23,711 nt of DNA, taken from the NCBI GenBank assembly GCA_964345695.1, contig CAYFSC010000029.1:1-23711 (forward strand), read 5' to 3'. The position numbers were made by a program, and so were the translations under genes. Positions 5,158-14,497 of the stretch are shown piece after piece. This DNA is from CAYFSC01 sp964345695 (GTDB lineage Bacteria; Bacteroidota; Rhodothermia; Rhodothermales; Salinibacteraceae). Numbering within the stretch: the stretch's first letter is position 1; every line of letters begins with the position of its first letter. The notes under the pieces are model-generated. The model saw only the letters and a list, made by a program, of their open reading frames with translations. It was not told where the DNA came from and made no database searches.

Positions 5158-7794
5158 ATGCCGTATCCGTTTGACCAGATCGAGCCCAAGTGGCAAGAGC
5201 ACTGGGAAGACCAGCAGACTTTTCGGACGCCCGACGACATTCCGGACGACGAGGAGAAGTGCTACGTCCTCGACATGTTTCCGTATCCCAGCGGCTCGGG
5301 CCTCCATGTGGGGCACCCGGAGGGCTACACGGCGACCGACATCGTGGCGCGCTACAAGCGGATGAACGGCGTCCACGTGCTGCATCCGATGGGCTGGGAC
5401 GCCTTCGGCCTGCCTGCCGAGCAGTACGCGCTGAAGACGAACACCCATCCGCGCGAAACGACGGAGGAAAACATTGCTCAGTTCAGGCGGCAGCTCAAGC
5501 GTCTCGGGTTCTCCTACGACTGGCAGCGCGAGATCAACACCACCGATCCCGATTACTATAAGTGGACGCAGTGGATCTTCCTGCAACTCTACGACAAGGG
5601 GCTGGCGTACCAGTCCGAGGAGCCCGTGTGGTGGTGCGAGGAACTGGGCACCGTGCTCGCCAACGAAGAGGTCATTGACGGCAAGAGCGAGCGCGGCGGT
5701 TATCCGTGCGAGCGCGTACCGATGCGGCAGTGGGTCTTGAAGATCACCGACTACGCCGACCGCCTGCTCGAAGGGCTGGACGACCTCGACTGGCCGGAGT
5801 CCACCAAAGAGATGCAGCGCAACTGGATCGGCCGGTCGGAGGGGGCGGACATCTATTTCGAGCTGGCCGACGTCGACGACCATCTGCAGGTGTACACCAC
5901 CCGGCCCGACACGCTCTTCGGCGCCACGTACATGGTCGTCGCGCCGGAACACGACCTCGTCGACGCCATCACGACCGACGCGCAGCGCGACGCGGTAAAC
6001 GCCTACCGCGAGCAGGCCATGAAGAAGAGCGACCTGGAGCGCACCGAACTGCAGAAGGAAAAGACGGGCGTCTTTACGGGCGGCTACGCCATCAATCCAG
6101 CCACGAAAGAGGAGATTCCGATCTACGTCGGCGATTACGTCGTGGCCACGTACGGCTCCGGGGCCATCATGGCCGTGCCGGCCCACGACCAGCGCGACTA
6201 CGAGTTTGCGGAGACGTACGACATCGAGATCCGCGAGGTCGTCGAGGGCGGGGACGTGTCCGAAGAGGCTTACACCGGCGACGGCTCGCATGTGCACTCC
6301 GCCAACGCAGAGGTGGACCTCAACGGGCTGGACAACGAGGCGGCCAAGGAGAAAATCACCGCGTGGCTGGAAGAGACGAACAACGGGCGCCGCAAGGTCA
6401 ACTACAAGCTGCGCGACTGGCTTTTCAGCCGGCAGCGCTACTGGGGCGAGCCCTTCCCTATCATCTTCACCGAGGACGGCCAGGACAAGCCCGTCCCCGA
6501 AGAGAACCTGCCCGTCACGCTGCCTGATGTCGACGAGTTTACGCCCAGCGGCACGCCCGAAGGGCCGCTGGCGCAGTACGAGGACTGGGTGAACACGGTC
6601 GACCCGGAGACGGGCCAGCCCGCGAAGCGCGAAACGAACACGATGCCGCAGTGGGCGGGTTCGTGCTGGTACTACCTGCGCTTCATCGATCCGGACAACG
6701 ACGAACAGCTCGTCGATCCGGAGAAGGAGCAGTACTGGATGCCGGTGGATCTGTACGTGGGCGGCAGCGAGCACGCCGTGCTGCACCTGCTGTATGCGCG
6801 CTTCTGGCACAAGGTGCTGTACGACGCAGGCGTCGTTTCGACCCAAGAGCCGTTCCAGTCGCTCGTGCACCAGGGCATCATCCTGGGCGAGCGCGAGTAC
6901 ACCGGGTACGTCGATGCCGATCACGACTGGGTCTCGGCCGAGCACGTCGATACTGAATCAAGTTCAGCACGGGCTGTCGACGCGCGGACCGGGGAGGATG
7001 TGACCGCGAAGAAGCTGGAGGACGACGAGGTCGAGAAGCAGGGCGACCGGTTCGTCCTGAAAGACGCCTCCCACATCGAGGTCGACGCGAAGGCCCACAA
7101 GATGAGCAAGAGCCGCGGCAACGTTGTCAACCCCGACGACGTGGTGGACGAGTACGGCGCCGACGCGCTTCGCCTGTACGAGATGTTCATGGGGCCGCTG
7201 GAGCAGGTCAAGCCGTGGAGCACCAGCGATGTGGATGGGGTGTTCCGCTTCCTGAATCGCGTCTGGCGCCTCGTCATCGACGAGGACACCGGCGCGCTGA
7301 ACGAGGCGTTCACTGACGAGGAGCCGGGCCGCGACCAGCTGCGCATTCTGCACGAAACGATCCAGCGCGTCACCGAAGACATCGAGGACCTCGACTTCAA
7401 TACTGCCATCGCCGCGATGATGGAGTTCGTAAACGCCGCCAACAAGTGGGACGCGGTGCCGCGCGACACCATGGAGCCGTTCGTGCTGCTTCTGAGCCCG
7501 TTCGCCCCGCACATCAGCGAAGAGCTGTGGGCACGGATGGGGCACGACGAGACGCTGGCCTACGAGGAGTGGCCTGAGTGGGACGCCGAGCTCCTGAAGA
7601 AGGATGTCATCGAGATGGCCGTGCAGGTGAACGGTACGGTGCGCGCCACCATCGAGGTCGATGCGGAGGCCGGCGAGGAGGAGGTGATGGCCGTCGCCAA
7701 AGACGAAGACAACGTGGCGCGCTATCTGGACGACAAGCAGATCCAGCGCGAGATCTTCGTTCCGGGACGCATCGTCAACTTCGTGGTGCAGTGA
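5158..7794 (+). CDS. leuS: Leucyl-tRNA synthetase
   Basis: A class I aminoacyl-tRNA synthetase charging tRNA-Leu in the cytoplasm; 878 residues from this start. The HIGH-type motif is HVGH (50-53) after FPYPSGSG. The CP1 editing domain shows TTRPDT (247-252) and the conserved aspartate D344 in AVPAHD, so post-transfer editing looks intact. The KMSKS loop is 648-652, preceded by the leucine-specific insertion. A tRNA-binding helical domain and a C-terminal domain follow, so the enzyme is complete. Start choice: the ATG at 5158 gives MPYPFDQIEPKWQ, which fits the family N-terminus. An in-frame GTG at 5095, preceded by GGAGGT (5086-5091), would add 21 residues and cannot be excluded. Family certain, start moderately certain. 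Confidence 0.96.
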   Translation: MPYPFDQIEPKWQEHWEDQQTFRTPDDIPDDEEKCYVLDMFPYPSGSGLHVGHPEGYTATDIVARYKRMNGVHVLHPMGWDAFGLPAEQYALKTNTHPRETTEENIAQFRRQLKRLGFSYDWQREINTTDPDYYKWTQWIFLQLYDKGLAYQSEEPVWWCEELGTVLANEEVIDGKSERGGYPCERVPMRQWVLKITDYADRLLEGLDDLDWPESTKEMQRNWIGRSEGADIYFELADVDDHLQVYTTRPDTLFGATYMVVAPEHDLVDAITTDAQRDAVNAYREQAMKKSDLERTELQKEKTGVFTGGYAINPATKEEIPIYVGDYVVATYGSGAIMAVPAHDQRDYEFAETYDIEIREVVEGGDVSEEAYTGDGSHVHSANAEVDLNGLDNEAAKEKITAWLEETNNGRRKVNYKLRDWLFSRQRYWGEPFPIIFTEDGQDKPVPEENLPVTLPDVDEFTPSGTPEGPLAQYEDWVNTVDPETGQPAKRETNTMPQWAGSCWYYLRFIDPDNDEQLVDPEKEQYWMPVDLYVGGSEHAVLHLLYARFWHKVLYDAGVVSTQEPFQSLVHQGIILGEREYTGYVDADHDWVSAEHVDTESSSARAVDARTGEDVTAKKLEDDEVEKQGDRFVLKDASHIEVDAKAHKMSKSRGNVVNPDDVVDEYGADALRLYEMFMGPLEQVKPWSTSDVDGVFRFLNRVWRLVIDEDTGALNEAFTDEEPGRDQLRILHETIQRVTEDIEDLDFNTAIAAMMEFVNAANKWDAVPRDTMEPFVLLLSPFAPHISEELWARMGHDETLAYEEWPEWDAELLKKDVIEMAVQVNGTVRATIEVDAEAGEEEVMAVAKDEDNVARYLDDKQIQREIFVPGRIVNFVVQ

Positions 7795-7853
7795 CGTGTG
7801 GTTCGACCGGTACGTTCGCCGCTCCGGTTCCGTAAAACCGTAATCCCACGCGG

Positions 7854-8075
7854 TTAATTTTTACCCACGGTGAGCGACGGGCCGTTCGTACGGCTGTTGA
7901 ACGAGTACCAGATCATCATGGCCTTGTCCTGCACGCCGAATGGACAGCCAGCCCGATCATAGGCATTCCATCCCTGCCGGTACACCCGGAGCCCGATCCG
8001 GCGCAGATGCGGCGGCAGGTCCTCCGACGCGGAATCGGTAACGGGACCGAATGGAAGAAGAAAATCGTTGCGCAT
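7854..8075 (-). CDS. Small protein resembling ribosome modulation factor
   Basis: A 73-residue minus-strand ORF, converging with leuS and divergent from bshB1. Codon use looks coding, with G/C-ending codons throughout the middle. The central segment VYRQGWNAYDRAGCPFG (31-47) is followed by a tryptophan (W56). This resembles the G-x-x-A...CPY...W pattern of the ribosome modulation factor family, small basic proteins that help dimerise and silence 70S ribosomes in stationary phase. The similarity is by eye and short, so this is a hypothesis. The first 20 residues are unlike that family. No Shine-Dalgarno is visible. A weak hairpin (7836-7840 with 7851-7855) overlaps the stop codon and is not a convincing terminator. 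Confidence 0.5.
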   Translation of the reverse strand: MRNDFLLPFGPVTDSASEDLPPHLRRIGLRVYRQGWNAYDRAGCPFGVQDKAMMIWYSFNSRTNGPSLTVGKN

Positions 8076-8245
8076 AGGCGGCGTCGGCAGAAAGTCGTGA
8101 AGAAGCAGGACGGCCCGAGAGCGGCCGGCTCATGAGCAAATGCAGCCTCGCTGTACCGGCGAACGGCATCTGCGCGCGGCGCCCTCGCCAGAATCCATAT
8201 TCACGGCTACCAAACAGCCAAAACTGTTCCAACCCTTCAACCCCC

Positions 8246-9013
8246 ATGCCCACAGACGCCCCTCTTGACGTGCTCGCCCTGGCAGCGCACCCCGACGATG
8301 TAGAGTTGTGCGCAGGAGGCACCCTGTGCGCACTGGCGCAGCAAGGGTATCGCACCGGCATCGTCGACTTTACGAAAGGACAACTCGGCTCACGCGGCAC
8401 GCCCGAGGGACGCATGGAGGAAGCGAAGCGGGCATCCGCCATCATGGGGCTCGCCGCGCGGGAGAACCTGGGCATGATGGACGGCAACATCCAGAACACG
8501 ACCGAGACCCGGCGCCAGGTCATCGAGGTCGTTCGCCGCTACCGGCCGCACATCGTGCTCATCAACAGCGCCGAGTGCCGCCATCCCGACCACTGCGACG
8601 CCGCCCGGCTCTCGACGGACGCCCTCTACTACAGCGGCTTGAAAAAAATCGAGACGACCGAGCCGGACGGCACACCGCAGGAGCCCTGGCGCCCCAATCA
8701 CGTGCTTCACTACATGCAGGCCATCGAGTTTGAGCCGACGCTCGTGGTGGACGTGACCGACGTGTGGGACCAGCGGATCGACGCGCTGCAGGCCTTCGAG
8801 TCCCAGTTCTTCAATCCCGAGTACGACGCCGCCGAGGACGAACCGGAAACGTTCGTCTCCAATCCGGAATTCTTCCAGTGGGTAGAGGCGCGCGCCCGAA
8901 CCTACGGCTACAAGGTCGGCGCCACCTACGGGGAGCCCTTCTTGTACCGCCACGGCCCGTTCGGCGTGACGGATCTGCCGGCGGCACTGTCGAAGGAGCA
9001 GCGGTTCAACTGA
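8246..9013 (+). CDS. bshB1: Bacillithiol biosynthesis deacetylase BshB1-type
   Basis: A 255-residue zinc-dependent LmbE/PIG-L-fold enzyme. In bacillithiol synthesis it removes the acetyl group from GlcNAc-malate, giving GlcN-malate for cysteine ligation. The metal site is visible: H15 and D18 in AHPDD, with D17 as likely catalytic base, and H116 in RHPDH as third ligand. GQLGSRGTPE and the C-terminal GEPFLYRHGPFGV motif fit the BshB1 subgroup rather than general LmbE proteins. The ATG at 8246 is chosen over 8132 because the longer frame adds 38 residues unlike the family before the conserved N-terminus. The other pathway genes (bshA, bshC) are not in this window. A hairpin without a T-tract (9012-9028) overlaps the stop codon. 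Confidence 0.9.
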   Translation: MPTDAPLDVLALAAHPDDVELCAGGTLCALAQQGYRTGIVDFTKGQLGSRGTPEGRMEEAKRASAIMGLAARENLGMMDGNIQNTTETRRQVIEVVRRYRPHIVLINSAECRHPDHCDAARLSTDALYYSGLKKIETTEPDGTPQEPWRPNHVLHYMQAIEFEPTLVVDVTDVWDQRIDALQAFESQFFNPEYDAAEDEPETFVSNPEFFQWVEARARTYGYKVGATYGEPFLYRHGPFGVTDLPAALSKEQRFN

Positions 9014-9141
9014 CGGCCCGGCGCCGTCCTGCAGGCGCAACGAGCCCCGTGAATTGTTTAGACAGGCGCCGCGGGAAAGAGAGCCCCCTGCAACAAAGCT
9101 TCCTGTTTTCTCTTTCACAACTGAATCTGGAGCGCTACGGA

Positions 9142-9171
9142 TTGACAGCCTCGGCAGTCGGACAATATATT
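9142..9171 (+). promoter_or_regulatory. Near-consensus sigma-70-type promoter for efp
   Basis: TTGACA (9142-9147), an 18-base spacer, and TATATT (9166-9171), five of six matches to TATAAT. The predicted transcript start is about 9178, leaving a leader of about 85 bases before efp. It is one of the two best promoters in the window. Confidence 0.75.
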
Positions 9172-9264
9172 GCGCACCTGATATCGCGCACCGGTCGAGC
9201 CCCGTGCTCCTGCCGATTCGACCTGCGAGCATTGACGCACCGATCATTAACCGGCGACTGAGTG

Positions 9265-9849
9265 ATGGCCAAAACAAGTGACTTCCGGAACGGGCTCACC
9301 TTCATCTGGAAGGACAGCATCTGGGAGATTGTCGACTTTCTGCACGTCAAACCCGGCAAGGGAGGAGCGTTCGTGCGCACGACCCTGAAAAACGTCAAAG
9401 ACGGCCGGACGCTGGAAAAGACCTTCCGGGCTGGGGCCAAGGTCGACGACATTCGGGTCGAGCGGCGTCCCCACCAGTTTCTGTATGAAGACGATCTGGG
9501 GCTGCACTTCATGAACACACAGACGTACGAGCAATTTTCGCTTCCGCCCGAGCAGGTGAGCGGCAAGGAGTACATCAAGGAAGGGGGAGAGGTCGATATC
9601 CTCTTCCGGGCCGATACCGATCAGCCGCTGCGCACCGAGGTTCCGCAGAAGGCCGAGTTGGAGGTGGTGGACACAACGCCCGGCGTGAAGGGCGATACGG
9701 CGCAGGGTGGAACCAAGCCGGCCACGCTGGAGTCGGGGGCCACGGTCGACGTCCCGCTCTTCATCAACGAGGGCGACGTCGTCCGCATCAACACGAACAC
9801 CGACGAATACGAGACGCGCGTGTCCACTGCGTCCGGCCCCACCGTGTAG
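9265..9849 (+). CDS. efp: Elongation factor P
   Basis: This 194-residue tRNA-shaped factor binds stalled ribosomes between the P and E sites and promotes peptide bonds at consecutive prolines. It has the KOW-like N-terminal domain (about 1-65) with the tip loop KPGKGGAF; the lysine that is modified in many species corresponds to K32. Two OB domains follow, the last ending in the family pattern of GDVVRINTNTDEYETR. A GTG at 9262 directly precedes the ATG at 9265, so either could start translation. It is driven by the promoter at 9142-9171 and followed by a terminator and then accB, a common bacterial gene order. No modification-enzyme gene is nearby, so the type of lysine modification, if any, is unknown. 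Confidence 0.96.
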   Translation: MAKTSDFRNGLTFIWKDSIWEIVDFLHVKPGKGGAFVRTTLKNVKDGRTLEKTFRAGAKVDDIRVERRPHQFLYEDDLGLHFMNTQTYEQFSLPPEQVSGKEYIKEGGEVDILFRADTDQPLRTEVPQKAELEVVDTTPGVKGDTAQGGTKPATLESGATVDVPLFINEGDVVRINTNTDEYETRVSTASGPTV

Positions 9850-9857
9850 CGCTGAAC

Positions 9858-9894
9858 GGCCCCGCTCCTCCGTCCGGGAGGCGCGGGGTCTTTT
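9858..9894 (+). terminator. Intrinsic terminator between efp and accB
   Basis: A 13-pair stem (9858-9871 with 9877-9890, one T-C mismatch, one G-T pair) with loop GTCCG runs straight into TTTT (9891-9894). It begins nine bases after the efp stop codon. Because only 39 bases remain before accB, accBC may depend on partial read-through or a promoter overlapping the terminator. Confidence 0.85.
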
Positions 9895-9933
9895 GCTTGT
9901 CCGCAGGTCTATCGCATTCATATCCCACCGAAC

Positions 9934-10542
9934 ATGAAGCTCTCCAAGATCCAGGAACTGCTGCGCATCGTCAGCGAAAGCGGCGTGGCCGAGATCGAAA
10001 TCGAGGAAGATGATTTTAAGCTCACCATTCGCCAGAATGCGCCGCAGGTGCTGATGCAGCCGAGCTCGTACCCGATGCAGATGCCACATGCCACGCAGCC
10101 CATGCAGCAGGCGGCGCCGGCCCAGGCGCCGGCCGCCGGCCGTCCAGGGGCTGCGCAGCCGCCGGCCGCCTCGCCGCCGGCCGCCTCGGGAGGCGCCCCG
10201 TCCGCGTCGGCTGGGGCAGCCACAGCAGAGGCCTCCAACAACGCCACCACCGACGGTACTGCCACCGACGAGGGCGACGAGGCCGCAGCCCCGGAGACGG
10301 AGGGCTACGTGGTGAAAGCGCCCATCGTGGGTACGTTCTACGAAGCCCCGTCGCCCGACTCCGACCCCTACGTGCAGGTCGGCGATCGCGTCTCGGAGGG
10401 CGACGTGCTGTGCATCATCGAGGCCATGAAGCTGATGAACGAGATCGAAGCCGAAACGTCGGGTACGATCGAAGAGGTCTTGGTGGAAGACGCCGAGCCC
10501 GTTGAGTTCGATCAGCCCCTGTTTGTCATCGACGAAGACTAA
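9934..10542 (+). CDS. accB: Biotin carboxyl carrier protein of acetyl-CoA carboxylase
   Basis: Carries CO2 on biotin between the biotin carboxylase and carboxyltransferase subunits in the first committed step of fatty acid synthesis. It has 202 residues. The N-terminal part (1-35, KLSKIQELLRIVSESGVAEIEI) is typical AccB. A long Ala/Pro/Gly-rich linker (about 50-110) contains a PPAAS duplication. The biotinyl domain (about 125-202) has the biotin-accepting K166 in EAMKLMNE. The linker is long and acidic at its end. The gene lies 64 bases before accC and presumably forms an operon with it. Confidence 0.95.
   Translation: MKLSKIQELLRIVSESGVAEIEIEEDDFKLTIRQNAPQVLMQPSSYPMQMPHATQPMQQAAPAQAPAAGRPGAAQPPAASPPAASGGAPSASAGAATAEASNNATTDGTATDEGDEAAAPETEGYVVKAPIVGTFYEAPSPDSDPYVQVGDRVSEGDVLCIIEAMKLMNEIEAETSGTIEEVLVEDAEPVEFDQPLFVIDED
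10159..10188 (+). repeat. Perfect 15-bp tandem duplication in the accB linker
   Basis: The 15-base unit CCGCCGGCCGCCTCG occurs twice head to tail (10159-10173, 10174-10188) in frame, encoding PPAAS twice. This fits replication slippage in a flexible linker where length is tolerated. Confidence 0.85.
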
Positions 10543-10606
10543 CGCGACGGCCCCCGCCAGCGTCGCCCCGTGCCAAGATCTGTCGTTTTAACGAGAAACC
10601 GGAAGC

Positions 10607-11968
<1,362 letters not shown>

Positions 11969-12099
11969 TGCCGCATTCCGCTGGCGCCGCATGATGCCGT
12001 ATGACAAAACGGGCGCTCGAGCGGGCTCCGACGCTCCTTGCGTCGCCCTGAATCCGGGCTCTTTCTCTGAATCCTCCTCACGTACCAACCCTCGTACGC

Positions 12100-12474
12100 A
12101 TGGACTTTCCCGACGAACTGTACTACACCGAGAATCACGAATGGATGCGGGTCGAAAACGGCACCGCCACCGTGGGCGTGACCGACTTCGCGCAGAGCGA
12201 GTTGGGCGACGTCGTGTTCGTGGAGATCGAGCCGGAAGGCACTGAACTGTCCGCCGGCGATGTCTTCGGCACCGTCGAAGCGGTCAAGACCGTATCGGAG
12301 CTGTACATGCCCGCCAGCGGCACCATCACCGCGTTCAACGACGAACTCGAAGGCGCCCCGGAGTTGGTGAACGAAGACCCGTACGGCGACGGGTGGATGA
12401 TCAAGGTGGACCTCGCGAACCCGGACGAACTGGACGACTTGAAGGACGCGGAGGCGTACGAGCAGATGGTTTGA
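12100..12474 (+). CDS. gcvH: Glycine cleavage system H protein
   Basis: The lipoyl shuttle of the glycine cleavage complex carries the aminomethyl group between the P, T and L proteins. It has 124 residues, a normal length. The lipoyl lysine is K63 in GTVEAVKTVSEL. The N-terminal YYTENHEW and the GDVVFVEIEPEG segment are family hallmarks. There is no gcvP or gcvT beside it. In organisms with lipoate-exchange pathways, H protein also serves lipoyl transfer. A 131-base spacer separates it from accC. A GC hairpin (CGACGC with GCGTCG, around 12033-12049) lies in that spacer but has no T-tract. The protein is notably acidic. Confidence 0.95.
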   Translation: MDFPDELYYTENHEWMRVENGTATVGVTDFAQSELGDVVFVEIEPEGTELSAGDVFGTVEAVKTVSELYMPASGTITAFNDELEGAPELVNEDPYGDGWMIKVDLANPDELDDLKDAEAYEQMV

Positions 12475-12510
12475 CCGTCGTCGAGGGTCGAACGCCGAAG
12501 GGCCAGTTGG

Positions 12511-12642
12511 GTAGCGCCCGGCACGCNNNNNNNNNNNNNNNNNNNNNNNNNNNNNNNNNNNNNNNNNNNNNNNNNNNNNNNNNNNNNNNNNNNNNNNNNN
12601 NNNNNNNNNNNNNNNNNNNNNNNNNNGTAGCGCCCGGCACGC
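12511..12642. other. Assembly gap of 100 N with duplicated 16-base edges
   Basis: Positions 12527-12626 are N. The 16 bases before the gap (12511-12526, GTAGCGCCCGGCACGC) are identical to the 16 bases after it (12627-12642). This looks like two contigs that overlap but were joined with a fixed-length spacer, so the true distance is probably about 16 bases less than the flanks suggest, not 100 more. Confidence 0.85.
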
Positions 12643-12691
12643 CGACGTGAGAGGCTTAATCACTCGCACTTTGTAACTTGACATACTGCCG

Positions 12692-14272
12692 ATGCACGAG
12701 CGGATCGTCATCCTGGACTTCGGATCGCAGTACACGCAGCTCATCGCGCGGCGGGTGCGCGAGGCCGGCGTGTACTCCGAGATTCATCCCTGCACGGTCG
12801 ATCCCGAAGAGATTGCCGCGATGAAGCCCAAGGGGCTCATCCTGTCCGGCGGTCCATGCTCGGTGTACGACGAGGAGGCGCCTCAGCTCGACCCATCCTA
12901 CCTCGACCTGCGTCGTCCCGATGGCTCCGTCGTGCCCGTGCTCGGCATCTGTTACGGCCTGCAGGCGATGGCTCATCTGCTGGGGGGCACGGTGGCCCGT
13001 GCCGACCGCCGGGAGTTCGGCCGGGCCCACATCAACATTCCGCAGGACGACGGCGCGGCGTCGCCGCTGTTTCACGACGTGCCCAGCGGGTCGACCGTCT
13101 GGATGAGCCACGGCGACCACCTGACCGAGCTGCCCGACAGCTACGAGGTCATCGCCCGCACGGACAATGCACCGGTGGCGGCGGTCCACAACGAGTCGGC
13201 TCCGCACTATGGCGTGCAGTTCCATCCCGAGGTGGTGCACACCGAGTTCGGGCGGCAGATCCTGGAAAACTTTGCGTATGAGATTTGCGGCTGCAGCGGC
13301 GACTGGACTCCCGCGTCGTTCGTTCGGGAAAAGACGGAGGCCATCCGCGAGCGCGTCGGCGACCGACACGTGATCCTCGGCCTTTCGGGGGGCGTCGACT
13401 CGTCGGTGGCCGCGGCGCTGCTGAACCGGGCCCTCGGCGACCAGCTTCACTGCATCTTTGTGAACAACGGTCTGCTCCGAAAGGGGGAGTGGGATCAAGT
13501 GCAAGATACGTTTCACGGGCACTTCCATATGGACCTGCACGCGGTCGACGCCACCGATCTGTTCATCGACGCGCTGGAGGGCGTCATCGACCCGGAGGAA
13601 AAGCGCGTCCTGATCGGCAACACGTTCATCGACGTGTTCGAAGAGCAGACCGAGGCGATCGCGCAAGACCTGGGCCACCGGCCCGAGTTTCTCGCTCAAG
13701 GCACCCTGTATCCGGACGTCATCGAGAGCGTGTCGTTCAAGGGACCGTCGGCCACGATCAAAACCCACCACAACGTGGGCGGCCTGCCGGAGGAGCTGAA
13801 CTTCGAGCTGATCGAGCCCTTCCGCGAGCTATTCAAAGATGAGGTGCGTGAGATCGGTCGGCTGCTCGACGTGCCCGAGCGGATCGTAGGCCGCCATCCG
13901 TTCCCCGGTCCGGGCCTGGCCATTCGCATCCTGGGTGCCGTCACTCCCGAGCGGCTTGCCCTCCTCCGCGAGGCCGACGCCATCTTCATCGACGAGTTGC
14001 GTGCCAACGACCTGTACGACGAGGTGTGGCAGGCCTTCGCCGTGCTGCTCCCGGTGCAGAGCGTGGGCGTGATGGGCGACGAACGCACCTACGAAAACGT
14101 GTGCGCCCTGCGCGCCGTGACGAGCGTCGATGGCATGACGGCCGACTGGGCCCACCTTCCGCACGACTTCCTCGGCCACGTGGCCAACCGTGTTGTCAAC
14201 GAAGTACCCGGCATCAACCGCACGGTGTACGACGTGAGCTCCAAGCCGCCCGCAACCATCGAGTGGGAGTGA
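12692..14272 (+). CDS. guaA: GMP synthase (glutamine-hydrolysing)
   Basis: It converts XMP, ATP and glutamine to GMP, the last step of guanine nucleotide synthesis. It has 526 residues with two parts. The class I glutamine amidotransferase domain (1-200) has C87 in GICYGLQ and the H178/E180 pair in QFHPE. The ATP pyrophosphatase domain has the P-loop SGGVDSS (232-238), and the C-terminal dimerisation domain ends in SSKPPATIEWE, the canonical tail. It is complete. It lies alone between two assembly gaps, so its true neighbours and promoter are not certain. TTGACA occurs only 8 bases before the ATG and cannot act as its -35. Confidence 0.97.
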   Translation: MHERIVILDFGSQYTQLIARRVREAGVYSEIHPCTVDPEEIAAMKPKGLILSGGPCSVYDEEAPQLDPSYLDLRRPDGSVVPVLGICYGLQAMAHLLGGTVARADRREFGRAHINIPQDDGAASPLFHDVPSGSTVWMSHGDHLTELPDSYEVIARTDNAPVAAVHNESAPHYGVQFHPEVVHTEFGRQILENFAYEICGCSGDWTPASFVREKTEAIRERVGDRHVILGLSGGVDSSVAAALLNRALGDQLHCIFVNNGLLRKGEWDQVQDTFHGHFHMDLHAVDATDLFIDALEGVIDPEEKRVLIGNTFIDVFEEQTEAIAQDLGHRPEFLAQGTLYPDVIESVSFKGPSATIKTHHNVGGLPEELNFELIEPFRELFKDEVREIGRLLDVPERIVGRHPFPGPGLAIRILGAVTPERLALLREADAIFIDELRANDLYDEVWQAFAVLLPVQSVGVMGDERTYENVCALRAVTSVDGMTADWAHLPHDFLGHVANRVVNEVPGINRTVYDVSSKPPATIEWE

Positions 14273-14409
14273 TCCCCTCTTGGGAGNNNNNNNNNNNNNN
14301 NNNNNNNNNNNNNNNNNNNNNNNNNNNNNNNNNNNNNNNNNNNNNNNNNNNNNNNNNNNNNNNNNNNNNNNNNNNNNNNNNNNNNNTGGGAGTGATCCCC
14401 TCTTGGGAG
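14264..14409. other. Assembly gap of 100 N with duplicated 23-base edges
   Basis: Positions 14287-14386 are N. The 23 bases at 14264-14286, which include the guaA stop codon, reappear exactly at 14387-14409. As at the first gap, this suggests overlapping contig ends padded with 100 N. The second copy of the guaA end is probably an artefact. Confidence 0.85.
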
Positions 14410-14497
14410 CGGTCCATCTGAGGGTCTTGCGTGCTCGGGGGCACGGGCCTCGCCGCAGGATCGACGGAACCGGGCGCTTCTATCCTTCAACGTCCTC

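Noticed and set aside
5053..6945. 630-codon minus-strand open frame opposite leuS
   Set aside because: Antisense to a complete leucyl-tRNA synthetase with no recognisable domains; caused by high GC at third positions.
9012..9028. GACGGC/GCCGTC hairpin at the end of bshB1
   Set aside because: No T-run follows it, so it cannot be called an intrinsic terminator.
12678..12683. Consensus TTGACA just before guaA
   Set aside because: It lies only 8 bases before the start codon, so any matching -10 would fall inside the gene, and no TATAAT-like hexamer is there.
14387..14409. Direct repeat around the second gap as a mobile-element target duplication
   Set aside because: The same pattern occurs at the first gap with a different sequence and both enclose exactly 100 N, which fits contig overlaps rather than insertion.
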